Origin: Setaria digitata
Lineage: Eukaryota; Nematoda; Chromadorea; Rhabditida; Setariidae
Direction: 5' to 3'
NCBI GenBank assembly: GCA_003640385.1
Contig: RCAB01000960.1
Span: forward strand, 1 to 10,741
Length of the DNA stretch: 10,741 nucleotides
The notes under the pieces are model-generated. The model was not told where the DNA came from and made no database searches. It saw only the letters and a program-made list of their open reading frames with translations. The position numbers were made by a program, and so were the translations under genes. Positions 1 to 8,100 of the stretch are shown here, in pieces; position 1 is the first letter of the stretch, and each line of letters opens with the position of its first letter.

Positions 1-278
1 CGCGTTCTTTTTTCATTTTGTATTCCAAATTTGCTATTTTTTAAATTATTATTTGCCTATTTATTTGCTACCAATTATTTATTTAATTGTTATTACTATT
101 ATTATTATTTTTTAACTACTCTAACAATAAATAATATTCATAGCAGAGATAGCACTGATAATTTTTAATAATTTAATGATACTGATGCAGTTTACTACTT
201 CATTATTATTCCTGTGGTGTTACATCTCGGTCATACTGATCATTCCATTTAACAAGCATGATAAGCTTATCTTTGCTG

Positions 279-284
279 TTTATT
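279..284 (-). terminator. Possible polyadenylation signal AATAAA
   Basis: AATAAA on the minus strand, about 70 bases after the TGA of the candidate exon at 355-438. In such AT-rich DNA the hexamer is common by chance, so its only support is the position. Confidence 0.2.
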
Positions 285-354
285 TGTTAGTGATAATTTC
301 TGCTGAGGCCAATTTAAGAGAATGGAAGCTTTTTAATTCGTACCAAATATTCCT

Positions 355-438
355 TCAGATAAACTGCTTTGGTGATCTAATGGAAATGCTGTCAACCGTC
401 GATTTCCTTGGCTTGTGGTTTAAATATTCGTCAGCTTT
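355..438 (-). CDS. Candidate terminal exon of unknown gene
   Basis: Following a possible acceptor TTTATCCAAAG, the minus strand is open for 27 codons and stops at TGA (357-355). The predicted peptide is hydrophilic and ends TVDSISIRSPKQFI. An AATAAA lies at 284-279, about 70 bases past the stop, as expected for a 3' UTR. It could be the last exon of another gene or an alternative tail for the ankyrin gene, since its phase 0 entry fits the donors of the upstream exons. The acceptor is weak, no homology is recognised and the plus strand is also open here. Confidence 0.2.
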   Translation of the reverse strand, partial: KADEYLNHKPRKSTVDSISIRSPKQFI

Positions 439-631
439 CTTTGGATAAAGAATTAAAATTAGCATACTCCAAAAACTTCAAAAATTTAATTGCTTATGCA
501 AAGTAGTCGTCCATTTTGCTAAATTGGAATTTGAAATTCATCTCTTCGGCAATTAAGAGAGCAGAGAAATTAAATTCCAAAATTTGAGCAGCAAATTTTT
601 TATACTGCCTATGATTCTGAGAACTTTTAGT

Positions 632-649
632 CCTCTCTCTCTCTCTCTC
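632..649. repeat. CT/AG dinucleotide microsatellite
   Basis: About nine uninterrupted CT units on the plus strand, GA on the minus strand. It is likely polymorphic between isolates. It sits in the 3' flank. Confidence 0.9.
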
Positions 650-1924
650 AAAAGAAAAATAAAAACAAAATAAAAAAAAAAAAAATGATTATTTTATTGA
701 TTGGGAAAAATCGGAATTTTGACAAAAAAGGACTGAAATATTAAAATGCTACTAATACAATCATAGCGAACATTATGAAATGATAATGATAAGGCTTCCT
801 TTCACTGATATAAACAGTAGATGAAAGATTTCAGTGAACTAAACTAGTTTGCAGATAGTATAATCCTCTCTGTTTCATCTAAACTAGAAGTCAAGGAATT
901 GATCTTATCAGCACAGCTTTTTTATCGAATGAATAAGCAACCTTCTGCTGCTTCAAAATTTCAAAACAGATTACTTCCGCAGACTTACCTTTTATAAAGA
1001 GAAGATAAGTTATTGTGATATTTGAGGGTGGTGAACGATTGGGTAAGGAAAGCAGAATCAGGCAAAATTTGAAAATAATAATTTTACTAATAAATCAATC
1101 TTATGTATCTACCGGATCAAATGATAAAGACTTTCGCAGGTAAATATGCTTCCGATAATTTCCCAAAGCGATTATGAAGCAGGCCAATATTATTTTGATA
1201 TATGATGATATAGCAAATAAACTCATAAACTTATCACTGTTAATTAACATCGTTCCACCGATTTTAAAAAAAATCAGACAAAAAGTAATGAAGTTTAGAT
1301 CAAGGAATCTCTAAACTGGTAATCCAATTTAATCGGCAGATGAGGGCGGAATTATTCAACATTTTATGGAAATCACCTGATCAGTTAATTAATCAAGATT
1401 TAAAATTGGCAACGAAATTAATACGTCTGGAAATTAATTCGCGAAAAATTATCAGTTCAACAATGTAAATTACAAAACAAAATAGCATAGGAAGGACAGA
1501 AAAAAAGAAAGATCGATTCCTTCATGGAAATACAATTAAAAAAAAAAAAAAAAATAAATGATCAGGAATAAGAATCGAGCCTACTATAATTAATTAAAAA
1601 AAAAAAAATAACGCATGATATTATTTGTATTGAGCATACTTAATTGGCTAGTAATACGTAATATTATGAATAAAATCTTTTTTCCTGAAATCTGTAACAA
1701 AAATAATCTTGTAATAGAGGTGAAATTGCAATGTATAAAGATAACATACCATTATAATCAACATTATCATTATTATCAACATTTTGTCAGCATACTTCCT
1801 TTCATCACCAATACATCAGAAGTATTAGAACGTGTGTTACGCATCAACAACTGCATCAACGCATCATTCAATTAATAAACGAATAATCGAACGATAATTA
1901 ACTTAATATACATATATTACAGTA

Positions 1925-2143
1925 CTAATGTGTAATTTGTAAAGTGTTGCTTCTCGCTGTAGCAGTAGCAGTAGTAGCATCATCAGTTTTAATTGTTGAT
2001 TTCATTGTTCCAACATTTCGCTGTTGCAAGAAGAATTTCATTTTCGATCTTGTTGGACTGCTCGGTAATGAACCGAATCCGGAACTATCTGCGGAACCAT
2101 TAGCACTTTTCAGGATCTGCCTGTAGTGGATGTTCACAAATTC
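1925..2143 (-). CDS. ankrd50: Exon m: C-terminal Ser/Thr-rich tail and stop
   Basis: Residues 764-835 and TAG stop. Acceptor TATGTGCAG before GAA keeps phase 0; the next AG, 20 bases later, would give an early stop, so the first is preferred. The tail has SSGFGSLPSSPTRSK, rich in possible Ser-Pro phosphosites, and a low-complexity DDATTATATA coded by an imperfect GCT/ACT triplet repeat. I recognise no domain. It is much shorter than the human tail of over 200 residues. Coding status is somewhat less sure than for the ankyrin exons because no homology supports it. Confidence 0.75.
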   Translation of the reverse strand, partial: EFVNIHYRQILKSANGSADSSGFGSLPSSPTRSKMKFFLQQRNVGTMKSTIKTDDATTATATARSNTLQITH

Positions 2144-5100
2144 CTGCACATATATACACATCGATCAGGGTAATGGTTTAAATTTTTTTTTTTTTTTTTT
2201 TTTGGTAAATCAATAAATGTTCAATTTATTGATCAGTAGAAGTCAAAAAATACAACTACAATCATCTAGTGTTTTCCAAAAACTTCATAAAGGAGACTAA
2301 TTGCTCAAATAAACAAAAAAGCAAAAAAAAAAAAAATGTACGAGTCCAAAAGTTTTGAATTGATAAACAATTCAGGATGTGAAATATGATCACAAACGCG
2401 AACTTTTCAATGCGATACAACACGGTAGTGATGGTTAAGGTGGTCATTCAATGGAATGAAAGTAAGAAAGATTTTTTTTGCTATCGCAATTAGTTCATTT
2501 GTTTTCACTAATTCCTACCTTTACAGGATAAGCCAATGATAACCTGATATGATCGTGTCCTGCAAGTTGGGCTACATCAGATGCGCAGCGTCCTAAATTA
2601 TCACAAATTGACGGTTCAGCACCGAATCTCAGCAATAGCATAACTATATCACGTTGTCCATTATGTGCTGCTATATTCAACGCTGTAGCACCCTGAAATG
2701 AAATCAGAAAATGATTTAGTTCATATAAAAACATTAATAGTTCAAAATCAGAACTTATCTATTACTCTTATCAGGATTTTGTGTAAAATGTCTGCTAATT
2801 ACTGATAAATTTAACTATCAATCCAATGATAAACTCTTAATCAATTTCACTGATACATTTCTAATCTTATTTATTATAATAAGTAATTACATTGTTTCAC
2901 TTTCTCTTTTTTTTCTGGGAAAATTCAAAAACTCACTTGATAATCGACAACATTTGGTGCTACACCAACAGTTTCCAACATATAGTGACAAATTTCATAA
3001 TTAGATGCCCAAACAGCGATCATTAGTGGTGTACGACCATCTTCATCACGAGATTCAAATTCTGCTCCATATTTTCGAACAATAGAGGCTAGTTTAGGAT
3101 CATTTAGCTGAAATCAAATGTAAAGCAGTAAGTCTATCAGAAGAAAAGATGAAAAAATATTTTGATAAGTTTAAAGAAAATGATGGAAATTTATTCGAAA
3201 TTTTACTCAGTTCAAAAATGCGTACCAAAAATTTGATGCAAGATGTAATTTCTGCAGGAAATGATGATGAATCAAAAAGTAAAAAATGAAAAAATTTTTA
3301 GAAGAAAGGGTTGAATTCTACCTGTGCAACGATATGGGCACATGTTCGTCCGTGTGAATCACGTGCCTTCGCTGATGCGCCATACTCAAGTAACGTTGTA
3401 ACCATTGACGGATCACGTAAAACAAGTAACGCATGAATTAATGGCACACCGTCAAAATCTGGTTCATCAATTTTTAAAATTTCATTTTGTCGAAGATACT
3501 CGAGAAGAAATTTTAGAACCGGTCCATTACGACTCATTGCTGCAGCACGAAGAGGTGATAAGCCATCATGTGATTGAAGTTGCACAGGTGCGCCAGCTTT
3601 TAACAATTCTTCTACTATCTAAGTATAATTGATTAAATGTTTTTTGTTTTATCAATTAATTGATAAATTTGTTTAATTGTTTCTGAACATATAATCGTTT
3701 CACCGTTTGCATATTTATTCAACAACATTTTTCCAATAATTTTTGCAAATTTACTATTTATTCTTATTGCATCATTGTATTCTATTTTTTTTTTTTTTTT
3801 TGTAAATAACTTTCACTAATTAATTAATCATTCAATAATAAATATTTTTACCTGAACTGATGAACGCTGTCCGGCAATGAGCAACGGATGGACACCACGT
3901 GTATCAGTAGCCTGAACGGTAGTTGACGTAATCAACGCTTTGCATAATTGTAAATTTGCATGCGTCACTGCATAATGCAGTGCTACTGCACCATCATTGT
4001 CCTGAAAACTTGGCATATTAAAAGTGAAGAAGCAACAGTTGCACATCATAACTACAATTTGGAATTTAAGAAAAGCCCAGGAAAAGAGAAAATCAACCAT
4101 ACTATTTTTCATCTTTATTAATTAGTTTGAGTAAGTCACTAACCTTGTGACCTTCATCAGCTCCCGAACTGACCAACATCTCACAAACATCCATGAAACC
4201 ACTCATAGCAGCAATTATCAGCGCTGTACGACCGAATTCATCGATAGCATCAGTATCAGCCCCATGTTTGATCAGCTGCTGACAAGCAATCAGATGGCCC
4301 TGACTTGAGGCAAGCATCAGTGATGTTCGACCATTTTGATCCTAAAAAATTTCCTTTTCTCTTCTCTTTTCATTGCTTAACAAATAATTGCACATTTGTA
4401 GCTTATTTGCATCGTAAACAATAAGGAAAAGATGAAACAAGTAACAAATGCATACTTGAGCATCGATATTTTGAATGAAGTCAAGAATGGTTGGAAGATT
4501 TTTATCACCATGATAAGCAGCAATATGTAAACAGTTACGACCACTTGCATCTTCAATGTTGACATTTGACCCACCTGAAAAATTTGAATTTTAATTGGTG
4601 TTAAATAAAATTGAGTAAATGGGTAAAAAAGGAAAAAAGAATAGAGGAAATAAAATAGGTCAAGTAAATATTTATTAGAAAAAAAAAAAATTTCGGATAG
4701 TTAACGTCAAATTTATTCTAACAGTAATTTCAAAATAATTTTAGTCATTACTAAGACTTAAAATAAAACCTTTTATTAATACTGCAACAGTCTCGTCATG
4801 TTCAACAGTCTGAGCACCTGATGAAAGTGCTAGATGAAGAGCCGTTGATCCATATTTGTCCACAATCTATAAAACTTTCTCAAATCGTTTAAGAAACAAA
4901 AACAAATTAATTATCAATCAGCTACTGTTAAATTTACATTTAATTATCATGCGAATTATCTGTTCAAAAAATATTCTATTCTGAATAACTTTTATGTTTT
5001 ATTTTTTTTTCGCTGCTTGTTACTATATCATTACTTACGTGTATTCATCGAAGGAATGTGTACGAAATTATGCAACAAAACGTGACCATCTCGTACGTCA

Positions 5101-8100
5101 AAAAGTAGTCCTTTTGAATACGCATAAGTTAATATTTTAAAAAAAAAAAGCGGACATTCGGAATTGCTCCATTATCGAGAAGTATGCTAGCAATATTTGC
5201 GTGATCCATAAATGCAGCTGCCATAAGCGCTGTACGACCTTCCGTGTCCTGTTTATCAACGTCTGCGCCACATTCCAGTAAACGTCGTACGACACGTTCA
5301 TGCCCACTCCTACATTCACCTTTTTTTTTTTTTCGAATTATAAACAATCAGAAGATAAATTAATTAAAAGCAAAAGTTGTAATGTGAAGAAGTATAAAAT
5401 GAAGAAAATTTTGCGAACATTATAAATTTTAAAGAATATAACAGTAGCTCTATACGCATTCTAATTTAATGTTAACTTATCTCAAACATTAATTATCTAA
5501 GCTACTCCCTTAAATGTGTCCTACATTTATGAATAATTCAAAAGCTCTCGAACAGAGTGTTAATCAAATTTTATCTCATTTTGCATAGCTTTCTTTCTTA
5601 TTCTTATACAAATTAGGCCATCGTCTTGTTGGCACAAATTATTTTTATTCAAAAATTTCAAAAATTTATTCACTTCTTATTGCTTGTTAACTAAGGAAGA
5701 AAAAATGTCATGAAAAAAGGTAAATTTAATAATGTGAAAATAATTTGCACAATTTCTTCATTTTTTTCTTCCTTCTTAAATTTATAATTAGCGAATGATG
5801 ATCTGAGTTGTAAATTAAATTGATCCATATAGGGTTATTTTTAATCAATTCATCCTGCAAGAACGAATATCCACAGTTTTGAGTGTTTTAATTAAAATTT
5901 CCTTAATTGAAAGTGTTAATTCACAGAACAAGCTCGAAAAGAATTAATCTCAATAAATTTTTTAATTTTAAAAATAAAAATTTTTTAAATGGATCTTTTT
6001 TTTTTAAAAAATTCAATAAATATTTCGAAATTGCTGCGTGAAAATTTAATTTCATAAGAGATTTTCATTTTCTACATCGCTTTTTCGAATATAACGATAT
6101 ACTGCTTCGAAATTTAATTTTTTTTCGAACAATTAATAAAATATCAAGATTTAATTTCCGAACAATTAATTCTACTGATCAATTCCAAGCGCACTCCTTT
6201 CTAAACTTTCAAACTTCTAAAAATCAAAATTTTTTTTCAGGTAGTTTCAAATTTATTTCTTTTTTTTTCGTAATAATAATATTGGAAAAAGTAGAAAATC
6301 TCAAGTAACATATAAACAGAAAAGAAAAGAAATATTCTTAACTACATTAATTTTTAGACAGAAAATTTTTCAAATTGATACCAGGAAGCAGCTCGAAGTG
6401 CTGTTCGTCCACCTTCACCACACTCATCAACTTCCACACCTTTAAAAATAATTACTACATCGCTACCGTTTGGAAATCAATAAGAGTCATTTATTGTTTG
6501 ATTTGCTTATTGCGTCTGTGAACTGATTCTTCTCAATCAGTCAAAATCAATCATCGAAACGACAATTATGATGGAATAGTTCAAACGAAGGGCTTTTCCT
6601 TCGATTAATGACCATATGTTAATGAGCGGTTTTAATTACATCATCCTGCTTAATAGCATAACCGTTGATTGTGAGAAAAAATTGTTGAAAATTAGTTTTC
6701 AGGTCAATAAACACATCTCCACTGAGCTATTCGATTAGAATAAAATTATAATTAAAATGAAATTGCCACCCTTTATCCATGTTTTATTCTTACATTTTCT
6801 AAAGCATATTTATCATTCATTAGTTTGAAATAATGACTGAAATCAAACTGCTATGCTCAATTTATATTTCCTCATCCATTGAAATTAGATTGCTGCGTCC
6901 GATTTATGTTTCATTTCAAACTTTATAATTTATCAAATTGAAATCATGGATAAAATCAAGTTGCTACACTTGATTTAAATTTTTTCCTGTAAATCTTGAA
7001 ATTTTGTAAAACTAAGTTATAAAATTGAACCATTTTGAATGAGCAAATTAACGACATTATCATGATTGTTGCATGCCGCAGATCGCAACGCATTCCACTG
7101 TTGCGGATCAACATAACTTGCAGCTTGCGGATCCGCTTGCAGTATAAGCTTGCAAATATCTGCATGTCCACGACTTGATGCTGCAATTAGTCCTGAACAT
7201 AGTTCGCTAAGACTGATTTCATTGATCAGATTGATAACACCGATCGAATCACCAGATGTGCATGCGAATACGAAATCACGCTGAAATGACTGGTATGCAT
7301 TGAAAAAATTTTATGAAAACTTTTTAAACTTAAAAATTATATATTAATTTTGAAATTTTTCAAAAAAAAAGCTACTTCCAGTCATTAACGACAAATACTT
7401 TTATCGCATTAGTTTTAATTTGGATGCTTTCGCGTCCTAACAAAATTTCAAATTTTACTTCCCAAATGATATGCCTTGAAGAATTTTGTCGTATGCTACC
7501 TCGTAAGATCCACAGATTTTAAGGTATTCCTAACTTTAATGAATAGTTTTAATTAATCAAATGAAATCTGTAGCTGACAACGAACGCTGAAGTTCTGATA
7601 TAACAAATATCGCACAAGTATCTGAGATACCAGAAATACCAGAATATCACAGGGCGGCCTCTTTCAAATTTGTGATAATAGTATCATCTTATCAACAACA
7701 GCTCATAAATTATCGAAATAGTTAAGCCTAATTAAAAAATTCCATGAAATTTGTGCTTTCTGATTTGCTCACTGTCATTAACAATAAGGTTAGTTTTCCA
7801 TTTCGAAATTTGAGGATTTTTAAGTCATACAACAATTCATTTGAGTAATCTGCCGGGGAAATAATCATGGAAAAACCAATAATTTCATTTATTTGATTAA
7901 AATTAATTAACTGTCGACGAGAAATTTGGGCGAATATTTTTACGAATATTTCATCCATAATTTATTTGAGTTGTACTTAAAGAAATCATTATGAGAAGTT
8001 AAATAAAAATTAGAACAGTTTAAAATTTAACAGTTAATTAATTTCAGCCCGCTTTACACCTATTGAAAAACATGAAAACTTTTTAAAATATTTTTCAGCT

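Larger units (their letters stand above)
1..1924. other. 3' flank and probable 3' UTR, no established gene
   Basis: Very AT-rich sequence downstream of the minus-strand stop. The part next to the stop must be 3' UTR. I find no AATAAA on the minus strand between the stop and about 698, where one occurs (692-697 region), so the cleavage point is unclear. The only coding-like pieces are minus-strand fragments near 355-438 and 494-650, listed separately. The rest holds homopolymers and simple repeats. Confidence 0.7.

Noticed and set aside
176..448. Plus-strand 90-codon open frame with hydrophobic stretches near its start
   Set aside because: Hydrophobicity is what T-rich DNA gives by default. 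I see no splice partners or homology, and the minus strand over 355-438 looks more coding-like.
1615..1875. Plus-strand 86-codon open frame
   Set aside because: It overlaps the 3' UTR side of the ankyrin gene, is full of Ile/Asn/His from AT-rich repeats (ATTATCAAC), and shows no domain.
1944..2126. Plus-strand frame opposite the last exon
   Set aside because: It is the antisense shadow of the C-terminal exon; its Val/Ala run comes from the triplet repeat in the real frame.
5039..5155. Extra coding block of about 40 codons following exon e
   Set aside because: The frame is open only if a base is added to or removed from the homopolymer, and its end phase would then shift exon f out of frame. 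The direct join to exon f has the exact repeat length, so I kept that and reported the region only as a splicing oddity.
7728..7958. Minus-strand 76-codon open frame in intron 2
   Set aside because: It begins with ATG but lies inside the intron with no matching acceptor or donor, and the composition and lack of a domain suggest chance.
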